Of a DNA stretch of 64,000 bases, positions 63,923 through 64,000 are shown piece after piece. The notes under the pieces are model-generated. The model saw only the letters and a list, made by a program, of their open reading frames with translations. It was not told the DNA's origin and made no database searches. The stretch comes from Clostridium brassicae (lineage in GTDB: Bacteria > Bacillota > Clostridia > Clostridiales > Clostridiaceae), in the NCBI RefSeq assembly GCF_026738875.1, contig NZ_JAPQFJ010000002.1:248001-312000 (forward strand), given 5' to 3'. Both the position numbers and the translations under genes were made by a program. Numbering within the stretch: position 1 is the first letter of the stretch; every line of letters begins with the position of its first letter.

Positions 63923-64000
63923 GATAATTAAGCAACAAATCCTTTCCATCCGAGAAAGTGGAGTCACAAATATGTTTGATGTGGACCGAGTACAGTATGA
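63915..64000 (+). CDS. DUF5049 protein (5' part only)
   Basis: The first 28 residues (MNEIIKQQILSIRESGVTNM, FDVDRVQY) match the start of the short DUF5049 proteins found beside amidoligase and DUF4314 genes. The start overlaps the cyclotransferase stop by eight bases. The gene runs past the end of the window. Confidence 0.75.
   Translation, partial: MNEIIKQQILSIRESGVTNMFDVDRVQY

Overview
The window comes from a low-GC Firmicute, most probably a Clostridium of the class Clostridia. The evidence is the AT-rich codon use, GGAGG-type ribosome sites, the syntenies ftsEX-ctp-minJ-like-uvrBA, FHA-ftsW-pbp, rapZ-yvcK-whiA and dnaE-pfkA-pyk, the split transketolase and the type of asnA. No rRNA, tRNA or CRISPR array is seen. 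Species assignment is inference.

Bases 1 to about 38.8 kb are ordinary chromosome. In order they carry: split transketolase; a YitT membrane protein; the division genes ftsE and ftsX, a S41 protease and a MinJ-like PDZ protein; uvrB-uvrA behind a clear LexA box; an FHA/FtsW/PBP wall-synthesis operon; a DUF457 protein with uvrC; a PHP protein; murB; a small soluble chemoreceptor-like protein; rapZ-yvcK-whiA; a CBS regulator and a Dabb protein; a GNAT acetyltransferase and asnA; a PadR/HAAS pair; dnaE, pfkA and pyk; a DUF1540 protein with a strongly folded leader; and an RlmCD-type RNA methylase. Three large imperfect palindromes of about 200 to 265 bp sit between 25.5 and 28.2 kb.

From 39.1 to 45.1 kb there is a complete restriction-modification operon of the LlaJI/McrBC type: a small HTH controller, two SPPY-motif DNA methylases, an unrecognised 257-residue protein, an McrB-like AAA+ motor and a LlaJI-family nuclease. 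A convergent DUF6076 gene closes this island.

From about 46.5 kb to the end the base composition is visibly richer in GC and the genes are those of a tailed-phage genome (prophage). First comes a replication module: sigma-like factor, two small proteins, DUF2800 nuclease, DUF2815, family A polymerase, KilA/Ant antirepressor, DUF4406, VapE primase-helicase, VRR-NUC and SNF2 helicase. Next come a DUF1492/ArpU-like late regulator, HNH nuclease and P27 small terminase. Where the large terminase would normally follow there is instead a cargo block: S-adenosylmethionine synthetase, a ParB-methylase fusion, a 261-residue protein, DUF4314, an amidoligase, a gamma-glutamylcyclotransferase and the start of a DUF5049 gene. 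No integrase, large terminase or structural gene is inside the window, so the element continues to the right.

The most interesting unexplained material is in the phage part: two copies of a four-segment leader whose alternative pairings would hide or free the ribosome site; a phased 10-bp array before a -10 box, directly after the ArpU-like gene; a GGAACAAG iteron-like cluster next to a 28-bp alternating purine-pyrimidine tract after the primase; and an amidoligase cargo whose two main genes share both a promoter-like repeat and a C-terminal protein module.
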